64,000 nt of DNA from Treponema ruminis (GCA_017161305.1 CP031518.1:2666001-2730000); one strand, 5' to 3'; positions 17,387 through 27,527 are shown, counted from the first letter of the stretch. The notes: a model not told the origin generated them from the sequence alone. Made by a program: numbers and translations.

Positions 17387-17421
17387 GTAAAAAGTATCGG
17401 CATATTGCAGCCGAAACTTTG

Positions 17422-18582
17422 CTATCTGCTCAAAGAAGAAAGAGGCACGCAGCTTGGAGAAGTCGTTGCATTCTCAATCCGTGCGAATTCTTCCATAAGG
17501 CGTTTCTGCTCGCTGGTCAGGCGGGTTGGAATCTGAACGATGATTTTAACGTAGAGATCACCCTTGCGGCCTTCGGCATAAGGAACGCCCTCGCCCTTGA
17601 TTTTGTAAAGCTTGCCGTTTGTTGTTCCGGCAGGAAGGGCAAACTTGATTTTCTTGCCGTCAAGCGATGTGATGTCAAGAGTAACGCCAAGGGCAGCCTG
17701 AGCGAATGTAACAGGAACCGCACAATAAAGGTCGCGGCCGTCACGTTCGAAATATTCGTGCTGCTCGACATGAAGGACGACAATCAAATCACCGGCAGGA
17801 CCGCCGTTAGCTCCTACATCGCCCATGCGTGGAATTGCGATTCGCTTTCCGTCATCAACGCCAGCCGGAATTGTAAGAGACATCTTTTTGGTGACTGTCT
17901 CGTAACCTGTTCCGCGGCATTTTTTACAAGGATTGTCGATTTTTGTTCCGGCACCACCACAGGCAGGACAAGTCTGCTGAACTGCAAAGAATCCTGCCTG
18001 ACGGCGAACCTGACCGGTACCGCCACAAGTCGGACAAGGCTTTCTTTTTGCACCCTTTGCTCCGCCTGTGCCGTGGCACTCAGAGCAGGCTTCGTTGTGC
18101 TGGAATGTAATTTCGGCTTTTGTGCCGTAAACTGCGTCCTTGAATGAAATGTTGAGGTCGTAGCGCAGGCTCTGTCCCTGGCTAGGCTCGTCCGGTCTGC
18201 GGCGAGAAGATCTTCCGCCACCACCGAAGATGTTTTCGAAGATGTCGGAGAATCCGCCACCCATGCCTCCGCCCATTCCTCCAAAGAGGTCTGAGAAGTC
18301 GTGGAAGGCCCTTGAGTACTGGGCACCGCCGCCACCGCCCATGCCTCCCATTCCGTCGAGGCCGGCAAAACCATACTGGTCATAGATAGGTCGTTTCTGG
18401 TCATCAGAAAGAACTTCGTAGGCTTCCGTGGCTTCCTTAAATTTTTCCTCCGCCTCTTTATCCCCCGGATTTCGGTCAGGATGATATTTGACGGCAAGCT
18501 TTCGGTAAGCTTTTTTAATTTCATCCTCGGTAGCGTTTTTCTGAATTCCTAAAACTTCGTAATAATCTCTTTTCCCAGCCAT
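17422..18582 (-). CDS. dnaJ: co-chaperone DnaJ (Hsp40)
   Basis: Stimulates DnaK ATPase and delivers unfolded clients. The 386 residues show the full class A order: J domain (1-70) with HPD at 34-36, a Gly/Phe-rich linker (about 75-120), a zinc domain with four C-x-x-C-x-G-x-G repeats ([32 protein letters not shown]), and the C-terminal client-binding domains. It lies 178 bases downstream of dnaK, with a long palindrome in the gap. Confidence 0.97.
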   Translation of the reverse strand: MAGKRDYYEVLGIQKNATEDEIKKAYRKLAVKYHPDRNPGDKEAEEKFKEATEAYEVLSDDQKRPIYDQYGFAGLDGMGGMGGGGGAQYSRAFHDFSDLFGGMGGGMGGGFSDIFENIFGGGGRSSRRRPDEPSQGQSLRYDLNISFKDAVYGTKAEITFQHNEACSECHGTGGAKGAKRKPCPTCGGTGQVRRQAGFFAVQQTCPACGGAGTKIDNPCKKCRGTGYETVTKKMSLTIPAGVDDGKRIAIPRMGDVGANGGPAGDLIVVLHVEQHEYFERDGRDLYCAVPVTFAQAALGVTLDITSLDGKKIKFALPAGTTNGKLYKIKGEGVPYAEGRKGDLYVKIIVQIPTRLTSEQKRLMEEFARIENATTSPSCVPLSSLSR

Positions 18583-18626
18583 GATTTTGTTCCGTTTTTC
18601 GAATAATTAACTGTTTAAAAAATTAC

Positions 18627-18706
18627 CCTGCGGGTCCCAGCGACGACAAAAAACAAGGTATCTCCCCTCACGGGGGCCCCCTTATTTTTTGTCTGCGTCC
18701 CGCAGG
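18627..18706. repeat. 80-bp imperfect palindrome between dnaK and dnaJ
   Basis: CCTGCGGG at 18627-18634 pairs with CCCGCAGG at 18699-18706. Inside, ACAAAAAACAAGG pairs with CCTTATTTTTTGT around a GC-rich loop with CCCC/GGGG. Both flanks carry A/T runs, so either strand forms a hairpin followed by U-rich sequence. It could be an intercistronic attenuator between dnaK and dnaJ, or a dispersed palindromic repeat. Confidence 0.65.
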
Positions 18707-18760
18707 TCAATTTTTTGAGCAATTTTCAGTCTTATGAAAACTGCCCAAAATCTTCATAGA

Positions 18761-20710
18761 TTAGTGTACCTCGTACTCTACGTCGTCAGCACTGCCTTTG
18801 TCGAATTTGCTTCCGCCATTGGCATTTCCGGCGTTAGGATCAGCTCCTGCATCGGCACCTGCGGCACCTTCAGCTCCTGGCTGTGCTCCCTGAGCGCCCT
18901 GCTGTTTGTAGACTTCCTCGGCAATTTTGTATGAAACGTTCTTCAAAGCTTCTGTTTTTGCCTTGATGTCGTCTGTGTTGTTAGATTCAAGAGCTTTCTT
19001 GAGGGCTGCAACTGCATCATCGATAGCCTGTTTGTCAGCACCGCTGATTTTGTCACCGAGCTCTTTCATGCTCTTTTCTGTCTGGTAAACGAGGCTGTCA
19101 GCTTCGTTCTTAACATCGATTGCTTCACGCTGCTTTTTATCTGCCTCTGCGTTTGCTTCAGCATCTTTTACCATGCGGTTGATTTCTTCTTCGCTCAAGC
19201 CGCTTGATGAAGTAATCTGAATGTGCTGCTCTTTGCCTGTTCCCAAGTCTTTTGCAGAAACGTGAACGATACCGTTTGCATCGATATCGAATGTAACTTC
19301 AATCTGTGGAACGCCACGTGGAGCAGCTGGGATTCCGACGAGGTCGAAGTTTCCGAGAGTGCGGTTCTGGCTGGCCATTTCGCGCTCACCCTGCAATACG
19401 TGGATAGAAACTGCTGTCTGTCCGTCGGCAGCTGTAGAGAATACCTGGCTCTTCTTTGTAGGAATTGTTGTGTTTCGTGCGATGAGCTTTGTCATTACGC
19501 CGCCCATTGTCTCGATACCGAGTGAAAGTGGAGTAACGTCGAGCAAGAGGATGTCTTTTACATCGCCCTGGAGAACGCCGCCCTGAACTGCAGCACCGAT
19601 TGCAACTGCTTCGTCCGGGTTTACTGCGCGTGAACCTTCTTTTCCGAAGATTGCCTTAACAACTTCCTGAACTTTTGGCATTCGTGAAGAACCACCAACG
19701 AGGAGGACTTCATCGATGTCGCTTGTTGAGATGCCAGCATCAGCCAAAGCTTTGCGGCAAGGCTCCTTTGTGCGCTCGAAGAGGTCATCTGTCATCTGCT
19801 CGAACTGAGCGCGTGTGAGTGACTTCTGCAAGTGTTTAGGACCTGTTGCATCAGCAGTGATGAACGGAAGGTTGATGTCAACTGTTGTCTGGTTAGAAAG
19901 ACCGATTTTTGCGTTCTCAGCAGCCTCACGGAGACGCTGGAGAGCCATTGAATCGTTAGAAAGGTCGATTCCTGTATCAGCCTTGAATCCGTCGATGAGC
20001 CAGTTTACGATAGCGCGGTCCCAGTCATCGCCACCAAGGTGTGTATCACCGTTTGTTGACTTAACTTCGAATACGCCGTCAGCAAGCTCAAGAATAGAAA
20101 TATCGAATGTACCGCCACCCAAGTCATAGACAGCGATTGTTTTTTCTTTTGACTGGTCTTTGTTGAAACCGAAAGCGAGGGCTGCTGCTGTAGGCTCGTT
20201 GATGATTCGTTTTACATCGAGACCTGCGATTTTACCAGCATCTTTTGTAGCCTGTCGCTGAGAGTCGTTGAAGTAAGCAGGAACTGTGATTACAGCCTCT
20301 GTAACTTCCTGACCGAGATAGTCTTCTGCAGTTTTCTTCATTTTCTGAAGGATGAAAGCAGAGATTTCCTGTGGAGAGAACTGTTTGAGGGAGCCGTTTT
20401 CTGTGACTTCAACACGAACGTCCTGACCATTGTCTTTTACTGTATATGGAACTCGTGTAGCCTCACCTGTAAGCTCGCCGTAGCGGTGACCGATGAAACG
20501 TTTAATAGAATAAACTGTGTTCTTCGGGTTTGTAACCATCTGGTTCTTTGCAGGAACACCGACGATTCGCTCACCTTTTGCAGTGAATCCGACGATAGAA
20601 GGAGTTGTGCGTCCGCCCTCAGAGTTCTGAATGACGACCGGCTCACCATTTTCCATTACGGCAACACAAGAGTTTGTCGTTCCCAAGTCAATACCAATAA
20701 TCTTTCCCAT
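18761..20710 (-). CDS. dnaK: chaperone DnaK (Hsp70)
   Basis: ATP-driven protein-folding chaperone. The 649 residues begin with [16 protein letters not shown] and contain the phosphate-loop [14 protein letters not shown], the [14 protein letters not shown] block and the substrate-binding domain ([14 protein letters not shown]). The C-terminal tail is a Gly/Ala-rich linker ending in an acidic [14 protein letters not shown] precedes the ATG. It lies 25 bases after grpE in the expected order grpE-dnaK-dnaJ; hrcA is not in the window. Confidence 0.98.
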   Translation of the reverse strand: MGKIIGIDLGTTNSCVAVMENGEPVVIQNSEGGRTTPSIVGFTAKGERIVGVPAKNQMVTNPKNTVYSIKRFIGHRYGELTGEATRVPYTVKDNGQDVRVEVTENGSLKQFSPQEISAFILQKMKKTAEDYLGQEVTEAVITVPAYFNDSQRQATKDAGKIAGLDVKRIINEPTAAALAFGFNKDQSKEKTIAVYDLGGGTFDISILELADGVFEVKSTNGDTHLGGDDWDRAIVNWLIDGFKADTGIDLSNDSMALQRLREAAENAKIGLSNQTTVDINLPFITADATGPKHLQKSLTRAQFEQMTDDLFERTKEPCRKALADAGISTSDIDEVLLVGGSSRMPKVQEVVKAIFGKEGSRAVNPDEAVAIGAAVQGGVLQGDVKDILLLDVTPLSLGIETMGGVMTKLIARNTTIPTKKSQVFSTAADGQTAVSIHVLQGEREMASQNRTLGNFDLVGIPAAPRGVPQIEVTFDIDANGIVHVSAKDLGTGKEQHIQITSSSGLSEEEINRMVKDAEANAEADKKQREAIDVKNEADSLVYQTEKSMKELGDKISGADKQAIDDAVAALKKALESNNTDDIKAKTEALKNVSYKIAEEVYKQQGAQGAQPGAEGAAGADAGADPNAGNANGGSKFDKGSADDVEYEVH

Positions 20711-20735
20711 TTTATTTATCTCCTATAGTTTTCTA

Positions 20736-21377
20736 TTACTCAGCAGGTTTAACTACCATGACTTTTGCGTGGCGGATAACCTTATCTTTAAGTTTGTAGC
20801 CTTTGAGGTAGACAGCGGCAAGTTCTTCTTTTTTGACTTTGCCTTCCTGCATACCGATTGCCTCGTGCAAGTCTGGATCGAAAGCATCGCCCTCTTTTCC
20901 AAAAGCAACGAGATTGTATTTATTCTCAAGCATGCTGACAAGTGACTTGTTGATCATCTTGATTCCGTCAGCGATTGATTTTGCATCCTTTGCATCTTTT
21001 GCCGCGTCAAGTGTGCGGTCAAAATTGTCCAGTGAATCAAGCAGGTCTTTGAGAAGGTTTGCATTGCCGTAATCGAATGCATCCTGCTTTTCCTGCATCA
21101 TGCGCTTGCGGTAGTTGTCAAAATCCGCAGCACGGCGCAAAAGCTGGTCTTTAAGGTCAGCGTTTTCTTTTTCAAGCTCAGCGATACGCTCTTCCGGAGT
21201 CTTTTCTTTTGGAGCTTCGGCAGACTCTTTTGACTCGCCGGCATCCTCCGCTTTTTCAGAAGACTCTGAAGCCTGAGCCCCGCCCTCTTCTGTCTTTCCA
21301 GCAGTCTGCTCAGTTTTCTGCTCAGACTCGTTTACTGTTTCTTTTTCTTCGGTTTGTTCATGTTTTTCTTGTTTCAT
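20736..21377 (-). CDS. grpE: nucleotide exchange factor GrpE
   Basis: Releases ADP from DnaK. The N-terminal 60 residues are Glu/Lys-rich and disordered, followed by the long coiled coil (RIAELEKENADLKDQLLRRA, DFDNYRKRM) and the beta-wing with the GDAFDPDLHEAIGM signature. I start at 21377 with AGGAAG 4 bases upstream (213 residues); an earlier in-frame ATG at 21428 lies in the promoter-like region. TTGACG at 21433-21438 (minus strand) could be the -35, but spacing to TATAAT (21403-21408) is 24 bases, so the promoter is not settled. No CIRCE element is visible. Confidence 0.95.
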   Translation of the reverse strand: MKQEKHEQTEEKETVNESEQKTEQTAGKTEEGGAQASESSEKAEDAGESKESAEAPKEKTPEERIAELEKENADLKDQLLRRAADFDNYRKRMMQEKQDAFDYGNANLLKDLLDSLDNFDRTLDAAKDAKDAKSIADGIKMINKSLVSMLENKYNLVAFGKEGDAFDPDLHEAIGMQEGKVKKEELAAVYLKGYKLKDKVIRHAKVMVVKPAE

Positions 21378-21516
21378 GATTACTTCCTGAAATCTTTTTC
21401 TTATTATAAAGATAGTAAAATCTATCAAAAAACGTCAACAAAAAAAAGATAAATTATGAGAAATTTTTCAAGTTTTTCCCACTGCAGAATCCAATAAGCT
21501 GAAAAAGCAAAAGTAC

Positions 21517-21545
21517 TTCAAACTTCTCTTAAAATATGCTATTCT
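21517..21545 (+). promoter_or_regulatory. possible promoter of ilvN
   Basis: TTCAAA and TATTCT are 17 bases apart, placing a start about 20 bases before the ilvN ATG. The -35 is poor, so this is tentative. Confidence 0.35.
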
Positions 21546-21571
21546 ATCGAGGCTTTTGAATGGAGAAAATT

Positions 21572-22063
21572 ATGAAGAAATATGTACTTTCGGTTTTAGT
21601 TGAAGACCATGCAGGCGTTTTGAGCCGCGTTTCAGGACTGTTCAGCCGCCGCGGATTCAACATCGATTCCCTCACAGTATGCGAAACCTACAATCCTGGC
21701 CAGTCACGCATGACAATCGTCGTTCAGGGTGACGAATATGTTTTGGAGCAGATTAAAAAGCAGCTCTCAAAGCTCGTTGAAGTCATTTCAATCACACACT
21801 GCCACAAGGAAAGCTCAACCCAGCGCGAAATGGCGCTCATCAAGGTTAAGGCTTCAGGCACAGACCGCGCAGTCATCATCGAAACATGCGACATTTTCCG
21901 CGCCCACATCGTTGACGTGGCACAGAATTCCGTAATCGTTGAGGCAACAGGAAGCGAAGAAAAGATTTCCAGCCTCATCCGCCTCCTTGAGCCATACGGA
22001 ATCCTCGAGCTCTGTAAAACTGGTCTCACAGCAATGGGCCGTGGCGAGGAAGTTCTTAAATAA
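21572..22063 (+). CDS. ilvN: acetolactate synthase small (regulatory) subunit
   Basis: Regulates the catalytic subunit of the first step of branched-chain amino-acid synthesis and gives valine sensitivity. The 163 residues open with an ACT domain (VLVEDHAGVLSRVSGLFSRR, GFNIDSLTV) and continue with the C-terminal domain ending LELCKTGLTAMGRG. Family length is about 160. The ATG at 21572 is preceded by GGAG at 7 bases; an ATG four codons earlier lacks a site. The large subunit (ilvB) is not adjacent. The name ilvH would be equally valid. Confidence 0.93.
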   Translation: MKKYVLSVLVEDHAGVLSRVSGLFSRRGFNIDSLTVCETYNPGQSRMTIVVQGDEYVLEQIKKQLSKLVEVISITHCHKESSTQREMALIKVKASGTDRAVIIETCDIFRAHIVDVAQNSVIVEATGSEEKISSLIRLLEPYGILELCKTGLTAMGRGEEVLK

Positions 22064-22117
22064 TCCAAAAACTTAACGGTCTTATCCTTGCCTCTTTGTG
22101 CTAATCTAATGCTGTTT

Positions 22118-23512
22118 ATGGCAAGTCTAAATTTATCCGAAAAGGAACTCCGCCGCCGCGAACTAATGCTTTCTGGAAGCCAGTTCAAGGCGATTCTGAC
22201 AATTTCCCTGCCCCTCGTTTTTTATGCCAGCGTAGGGCAGGTTTTCCAGCTGATTGACACTTTCATCGCCGCAAACATGAGTGCTTCCACAATCTCGACA
22301 GTAAGCTTTGTCTATCAGCTCGAAAAAATGCTCATGGCGATAGCAAGCGCCCTTTCAATCGGCGGTGGTGTCATGATAGCCCGCACATTCGGTTCAGGTG
22401 ACATGCAGACAGTCCGCCGCCAGATCAGCACCCTTTTCTTCTTCGCCCTTTTCGTCGGTGCGGGAATTCTAGCTATAATCATCCCCCTCATGTACCCCCT
22501 TCTTTCCCTCATGAAAATGCCCCAGGCCCTTCTTTTTCAGGGAACGATTTATTCCTGCCTCATGGTCGTGAGCGTAGTCTTTCAGTTCATAAATACGATT
22601 TTCTTCGCCGTCCAGAAATCCCGCGGAAGCACAAAAATCATCATGTGGGGAAACCTTCTGGTCCTTTTCATAAAGACTTCCCTGAACATCCTGACAATCC
22701 GCCTGATTGCCCACGGCGTTTTCGAGCGTGACCAGGGAATCTATTTTCTTCCTCTCGCAACAATCACGGCCCATCTTGTCCTGACAATCATTGCAATCCA
22801 GAACCTGACTTCAAAAAAGAATCCATTCCGCCTCAGTTTTAAATGCACGGAATTCAAAAAGACTTTCATGGCCCCTCTTGCATCGCTTGGGATTCCGGTC
22901 TTTCTCGAAAAATTCGTATTCGCATTCGGGAAAGCCCTGGTCAACTCCCTCTGCGCGACAATGGGAACGACAGTCGTGGGAGCCCTCGGTGTCAGCGACA
23001 GGATTTGCGGTCTTTCTTCAAATCCAATCAACGGCTTTCAGGAAGCAGAATCAAGCTTAATCTCCAACAATCTGGGAAACAACAATGTCCGCCGGGCAAT
23101 CGGCTTTTTCTACCGCACACTTCTGCTCACGATGAGCTACACGGCAGTCTTTTTCGTAATCATGTGCATCTTTAGGACTGCAATCATCGACGCCTTTGCC
23201 AAGGGAAACGCCTCTTTTGCCCAGGAAATCGACCAGATTTACTATTGGGAGAGGCTGGACACCCTTTTAATCGCCGTAAACACCAGCGTCATGGGTCTTT
23301 TGTATGGCTTTGGAAAGACAAAAATCAGCATGGTCATAAACATAGCCCGCCTTTTCGTTTTCCGAATCCCGATTCTTCTGCTCTTCATGAAAATTCCGGC
23401 ATTGTCAGCGGCAGTCGGAATCAGCGGCGTGGGAATGGCCATGTGCCTTTCAAACGGACTGACAGGCCTCACAGCAGGAATCGTAGCCATCCTCTTCATA
23501 AGGAAGCAATGA
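22118..23512 (+). CDS. MATE-family efflux transporter
   Basis: Cation-coupled multidrug exporter of the inner membrane. About twelve hydrophobic helices form two repeated halves; typical segments are SLPLVFYASVGQVFQLIDTF and SIGGGVMIARTFGSGD in the first half, and GTTVVGALGVSDRICGLSSN in the second. Length (about 464) is normal. No good Shine-Dalgarno precedes any of three closely spaced starts (TTG 22088, ATG 22109, ATG 22118); I take the last. Substrate is unknown. It follows ilvN by about 55 bases. Confidence 0.88.
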   Translation: MASLNLSEKELRRRELMLSGSQFKAILTISLPLVFYASVGQVFQLIDTFIAANMSASTISTVSFVYQLEKMLMAIASALSIGGGVMIARTFGSGDMQTVRRQISTLFFFALFVGAGILAIIIPLMYPLLSLMKMPQALLFQGTIYSCLMVVSVVFQFINTIFFAVQKSRGSTKIIMWGNLLVLFIKTSLNILTIRLIAHGVFERDQGIYFLPLATITAHLVLTIIAIQNLTSKKNPFRLSFKCTEFKKTFMAPLASLGIPVFLEKFVFAFGKALVNSLCATMGTTVVGALGVSDRICGLSSNPINGFQEAESSLISNNLGNNNVRRAIGFFYRTLLLTMSYTAVFFVIMCIFRTAIIDAFAKGNASFAQEIDQIYYWERLDTLLIAVNTSVMGLLYGFGKTKISMVINIARLFVFRIPILLLFMKIPALSAAVGISGVGMAMCLSNGLTGLTAGIVAILFIRKQ

Positions 23513-23577
23513 GAAAAAGATTCCGTATATATAGAATATTATAGAAAATTATGATAAAATAACGTTCGGACTTTTTA

Positions 23578-24243
23578 ATGGAACACAAAATCGAACACAA
23601 GATTCAAGAAAAAGCGACTGAGATAATCGAACATAAAAAAGAGCAGGCGATTGACATTCTTGAAACAAAAACAAGTCTTCTCAAAAAAATATTTCTGGTT
23701 TTGCTCGCTATCGCAGTTGTCGGAATTGGAATCTGGTTCTTTTATGAGTATAGGCTGGGCACTTTCCGCGATGTAGAATCTTTCAAAATCTTCATCAATT
23801 CCTTTGGAGTTCTCGGCCCAATCCTGCTTACACTTTTTCAGTGCATCAAAACAGTATATGCCGTCATTCCAAGCACCCTGGGCTGCATCGTAGGCCCTGC
23901 CCTTTTCGGCACATGGACCGGAATTCTCTGCAATTACATTGGAATCTGCACCGGTTCCTTCCTTGCTTTCGCCCTGTCACGCAAATTCGGAGTATCACTA
24001 GTCAAACAGATATTCTCCGAAAAGCAGTACCAGCGGGGCCTCAAAAAAATGGAAAAGTGGCACAGAAGCTATCCAGTCTTTTTATGGATTGCAATTCTCC
24101 TGCCTATTTCACCGGATGACTTTTTGTGTTACTTCACCGGCCTCACCGAAATGAAGTTCAAAAAATTCGCCATCATAATTCTTACATCAAAACCGTTCAC
24201 AATAATCATTTATGGCTTGATTTTTGGTTACAGTTTCAATTAA
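23578..24243 (+). CDS. VTT-domain (TVP38/DedA-like) membrane protein
   Basis: An N-terminal charged stretch (about 35 residues, repeated EHKIE/EHKKE) is followed by about five hydrophobic segments of the VTT/SNARE-associated domain (KTVYAVIPSTLGCIVGPALFG, GICTGSFLAFALSRKFG, LLPISPDDFLCYFTG). Related DedA and TMEM64 proteins act in lipid flipping or membrane homeostasis. It is followed by pssA and psd at short distance, which fits a role in phospholipid handling. The start has no clear Shine-Dalgarno. Confidence 0.8.
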   Translation: MEHKIEHKIQEKATEIIEHKKEQAIDILETKTSLLKKIFLVLLAIAVVGIGIWFFYEYRLGTFRDVESFKIFINSFGVLGPILLTLFQCIKTVYAVIPSTLGCIVGPALFGTWTGILCNYIGICTGSFLAFALSRKFGVSLVKQIFSEKQYQRGLKKMEKWHRSYPVFLWIAILLPISPDDFLCYFTGLTEMKFKKFAIIILTSKPFTIIIYGLIFGYSFN

Positions 24244-24280
24244 AATTCAAGTATTGAAATAAAGTAAAAGGGGATAAATT

Positions 24281-25066
24281 ATGGACAAAAAACAGCGTTT
24301 ACATTTACTAGGAGTTTACAACTATACGGTCATCCTTACTTATGTAGGAATGCTTTTTGCTTTCGCTGGAATTCACTTCGTTTTTTCAAATAACGACCGA
24401 AGTTTCATCCTTGCCCTTCTCTGCCTCATGGTTGCAGGCTTAATGGACATGTTTGACGGCAAAGTCGCTTCCACCAAAAAGAACCGCACTCCTTCCGAAA
24501 AGCTCTTCGGAATCCAGATCGACTCAATGGCAGACATCATCAGCTACGGTGTTTTCCCATCCCTCATCGTTTACAAGCTCGCAATCGGTGACAAACAGTA
24601 TCCGGTCGAGCATCCGTGGCAGGCAAGAATCGTAATCTGCATCTGCGCCCTTTATCTTTTGTGCGCCCTTATCCGCCTTTCTTATTTCAACGTAGACGAA
24701 ATGGAGCGCCAGAATCAGACTTCAGAAAGCCGCCATGAATACCGGGGACTTCCTGTAACAAGTGTTGCCGTAGTCCTCCCGGCTGTTTTCATCGCATCTT
24801 ACTTCATGGGCAATTCACGACCACCAATCAACACAGCGACAATTTTCCTTCTCATCATGGCAATCGCTTTCATCACGCCTTTCAAAATGCTCAAGCCTCA
24901 CCTTATCGGCAAAATCGTCCTTATTCTTATCGGCCTTGTTGAACTGGCACTCCTTCTTCTGGGCAAAGCATATTGCGTTCCAACAGCAGAAAAGGATCCG
25001 TCAATCGTATTTGAAAACAAAGCCACAATTCAGGAAATCGAAACAAAAAGCGAAGAAGCTTTTTAA
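24281..25066 (+). CDS. pssA: CDP-diacylglycerol-serine O-phosphatidyltransferase
   Basis: Makes phosphatidylserine from CDP-diacylglycerol and serine in the inner membrane. The CDP-alcohol phosphotransferase motif is spread over LMDMFDGKVA and FGIQIDSMADIIS (D-x-x-DG-x-x-A...G-x-x-x-D-x-x-x-D). About eight hydrophobic helices and 261 residues fit the PssA group. AAGGGG precedes the ATG at 24281. psd starts 9 bases after its stop, so the two steps to phosphatidylethanolamine are co-expressed. Confidence 0.9.
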   Translation: MDKKQRLHLLGVYNYTVILTYVGMLFAFAGIHFVFSNNDRSFILALLCLMVAGLMDMFDGKVASTKKNRTPSEKLFGIQIDSMADIISYGVFPSLIVYKLAIGDKQYPVEHPWQARIVICICALYLLCALIRLSYFNVDEMERQNQTSESRHEYRGLPVTSVAVVLPAVFIASYFMGNSRPPINTATIFLLIMAIAFITPFKMLKPHLIGKIVLILIGLVELALLLLGKAYCVPTAEKDPSIVFENKATIQEIETKSEEAF

Positions 25067-25075
25067 GGAATAACA

Positions 25076-25918
25076 ATGGCAGAAAACGCAAACGATAAGT
25101 CAGTACAATTTCTCTACGGAAGCAAATGCGGCCGGGTTTTACTCCATGCAATACTAGCCCTCCGTGTTCCAAAATTGCTGGGAGTCGTTCTGCGCTCACC
25201 ATTTTCCAGATTTTACATAAATTCATTCGTAAAAAAGAACGGAATCGATATGACAGGCTTTGAAGGCGTAAAATTCAAGTCCTTCAACGATTTTTTCACC
25301 CGCAAAAAGGAAATCTCATTCGATTCAGAGCTTTCACATTTAATTTCCCCGGCTGACAGCCTTCTTTCAGTCTACGAAATCACAGAAGATGCAAAATTCC
25401 ACATCAAGGGATTCGACTACACTCTTCAGGATTTTTTTGAGCCAAAACGCTTCAAAATGAGCGAAGAAGAAACAACCGAGCTCTTCAAGGACGGCCTCTG
25501 TCTGGTCTTCCGCCTCTGCGCAACAGACTATCACCGCTTCTGCTATGTCGATAACGGCAGCCAGAACGGAAATCACTTCATTCAGGGCTCCCTTTACAGC
25601 GTTCAGCCGCTGGCAGCCGAAAATTTCCGCCTCTATACCAAAAACCGCCGCTCATGGACAATCATGGACACAGAAAATTTCGGCAAAATTGCCCAAATCG
25701 AAGTAGGTGCCTTCAGCGTAGGCGGAATCAAAAACAACATCGAGACCGGCTCCTTCAAAAAAGGCGATGAAAAAGGATATTTCGACCTTCACGGTTCCAC
25801 AATCGTACTTCTCATCCAAAAAGACAAAATCCAGCTCCTTGACGAAATCAAAAGTCTGACCGGCACCGGCAAAGAATACCGCGTAAAAATCGGCCAGACA
25901 GTAGCCACAAAGCAATAA
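25076..25918 (+). CDS. psd: phosphatidylserine decarboxylase
   Basis: Converts phosphatidylserine to phosphatidylethanolamine. The 280 residues contain TDYHRFCYVDNG, ETGSFKKGDEKGYF and DLHGSTIVLL; the GST triplet is the self-cleavage site that yields the pyruvoyl cofactor on the serine. The aspartate-histidine of the charge relay is in the TDYHR block. It has AAGGAA before its ATG and follows pssA directly. Confidence 0.93.
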   Translation: MAENANDKSVQFLYGSKCGRVLLHAILALRVPKLLGVVLRSPFSRFYINSFVKKNGIDMTGFEGVKFKSFNDFFTRKKEISFDSELSHLISPADSLLSVYEITEDAKFHIKGFDYTLQDFFEPKRFKMSEEETTELFKDGLCLVFRLCATDYHRFCYVDNGSQNGNHFIQGSLYSVQPLAAENFRLYTKNRRSWTIMDTENFGKIAQIEVGAFSVGGIKNNIETGSFKKGDEKGYFDLHGSTIVLLIQKDKIQLLDEIKSLTGTGKEYRVKIGQTVATKQ

Positions 25919-26412
25919 TTTTCATTTTTTTGGCGCGAGTCACCTGCAATCCCGGCTTTGCGCCCTTCCGCTAACCGCTCCATTCCTCCGCTACGCTCCG
26001 CGGGCACTCTCCTTGTCGTGCCCGTTCGAACGCCTTACGGCGGGGCTCCAATCCGGCGCGAGCGCTTCACGCCGTAAGGAAAAGATTTTCCTAACCCTCA
26101 AATTTTTTTTTGGAACTTTCTGACTTCTTTCGTTCTGGACTGCCGAAAACATCGACATCCATGTCGTTTATTATTTGCTCTTTTGCCCCCCTACGAGCAC
26201 AGCTCTCCGGGAGACTCGCTAAAAAACTTGTCTCACAAGTTTTTACACGGTATACCGTGCCGCTCCCTATCCGTGTGGCAGTTTTTTTGTAATTTTCTGA
26301 CTTTTTTCGATTTGCATTGCCGAAAACGCAAAAATTTTGGCAATTAATATGTTTAGAAAGAAAACGGCTGAGATGCCGTGAAAAACTACGCAGATTATTC
26401 AAAGGAGTTCGT
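25919..26412. repeat. gene-free structured intergenic region before the Rpn gene
   Basis: A GC-rich island (about 25933-26080), unlike its A/T-rich surroundings, carries hairpins CGGGCAC/GTGCCCG and CCTTACGGCG (26033-26042) with CGCCGTAAGG (26070-26079). Then come two diverged direct repeats of about 48 bases (26103-26150 and 26283-26330, both ending TGCCGAAAAC) that bracket a structured repeat at 26205-26269. No gene is seen; the reading frames here are non-coding in character. Confidence 0.6.
26205..26269 (+). repeat. structured repeat copy A (left of the Rpn gene)
   Basis: Begins CTCCGGGAGACTCGCT and ends CGCTCCCTA. Between are AAAAACTTGT-CTC-ACAAGTTTTT (26222-26244) and the palindrome CACGGTATACCGTG (26246-26259). 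Copy B at 27550-27612 has the same borders and the same two hairpins but different stem bases. Confidence 0.6.
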
Positions 26413-27402
26413 ATGAAAAAGAAAACAAAGGCAATCAAGAAGAATCGAACGAAAATGCAGGAGAAGACGGTAAAAACAGTAAACTTGCCGGGCATTGATG
26501 CGACAAAAAGGACCTTCCGCGACACGTTATTCCGCTCGATTTACAGCGGCAAGGATGATCGGAGCAAACGCTGGCTTTTGTCATTGTATAACGCACTTAG
26601 TGACAAGAATTATACCGATATTTCAGCTCTCGAAATCACCACGATTGATGACGTCATCTATGTCACCATGAAGAACGACCTGTCCTTCCTGATAAACTCG
26701 GAGATGCATCTTTTCGAGCAGCAGTCCACGGTCAATCCAAACATGCCGCTAAGGGGACTGATTTACTTCTCACAACTTTACCAAAAGGAAGTCGCCAAGC
26801 GGAATCTGGACATTTTCGGCCGGGCAAGAATCAAGATTCCTTCGCCGAAGTTTGTCGTCTTTTACAACGGAAAGCAGGAACAGGATGACATCGTAAAATA
26901 CAGGCTTTCCGATTTGTTCGAAGTCAAAGATGAGAGCAGAGAGTTCGAGTGGACTGCAACCTTAATCAACATCAACAAAAATCACAACGAAAGTCTTCAA
27001 AAAAAGTGCGAGTCGTTGTATCATTACTGTGTCTTCGTTGACCGCGTAAAGGCGAATCTGGACAAGAGAATGGAGCCGGAAGACGCAATCAACGAGGCCG
27101 TGGACTTTGCCATTAAAAGCAATTTTCTAGACGGATATTTCAAGGAGCAGCGGATGAATATTGTCGGAAACCTTCTCACAGAATTCAATCAGGAAGACTA
27201 TGACCGCAACCGCCGTGCCGAAGGCTTTGAAGACGGCGTGGAGTATGGCAAAGAACTTGGTGAACGACAGACTGCCATTTCCAACGCGAAGAATCTGTTA
27301 AAACTTGGAGTAACACCAGAAACAATTGCTCAAGGTTGTTCCCTGCCGCTGGAACAGGTGCTGGCACTTAGGGAAGAAATCGCGAAAGGGGTGATGGCTT
27401 AG
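26413..27402 (+). CDS. Rpn-family (PD-(D/E)XK) putative nuclease/transposase
   Basis: A 330-residue member of the Rpn/YhgA-like group, whose E. coli members are DNA endonucleases promoting RecA-independent recombination. The nuclease core near residues 45-115 shows FRSIYSGKDD, an Asp in TTIDDVIYVTMKND and the E-x-Q site in EMHLFEQQST. The C-terminal part ends in a charged GFEDGVEYGKELGERQ and a small helix-turn-helix-like tail. I start at 26413 with AAGGAG 6 bases upstream; an open frame to 26317 has no ribosome site. Structured repeats flank it on both sides. Confidence 0.75.
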   Translation: MKKKTKAIKKNRTKMQEKTVKTVNLPGIDATKRTFRDTLFRSIYSGKDDRSKRWLLSLYNALSDKNYTDISALEITTIDDVIYVTMKNDLSFLINSEMHLFEQQSTVNPNMPLRGLIYFSQLYQKEVAKRNLDIFGRARIKIPSPKFVVFYNGKQEQDDIVKYRLSDLFEVKDESREFEWTATLININKNHNESLQKKCESLYHYCVFVDRVKANLDKRMEPEDAINEAVDFAIKSNFLDGYFKEQRMNIVGNLLTEFNQEDYDRNRRAEGFEDGVEYGKELGERQTAISNAKNLLKLGVTPETIAQGCSLPLEQVLALREEIAKGVMA

Positions 27403-27488
27403 ACTTAGAGTACGCAGCTACACTCAGCCTACCGAAGCGGGGATTGCTGTCGGTCACACAGTCTTTAGCACCCACGCGTGATACGAAA

Positions 27489-27527
27489 ACAGCCAGGTCA
27501 GACATTGCTGTCTACCTGGCTGTTTTT
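27489..27527 (+). terminator. rho-independent terminator behind the Rpn gene
   Basis: ACAGCCAGGT (27489-27498) pairs with ACCTGGCTGT (27514-27523), extended inward by AGACA/TGTCT, then TTTTT. A strong plus-strand terminator. Confidence 0.8.

Noticed and set aside
18734..20729. Long plus-strand frames opposite dnaK, and similar frames opposite adhE, dnaJ and the giant lipoprotein
   Set aside because: They are antisense shadows of strongly conserved genes, without ribosome sites or protein-like composition.
26103..26330. 48-bp direct repeats as target-site duplication of an insertion
   Set aside because: They are too long and too diverged (about three-quarters identical) for a target duplication; more likely old repeated sequence.
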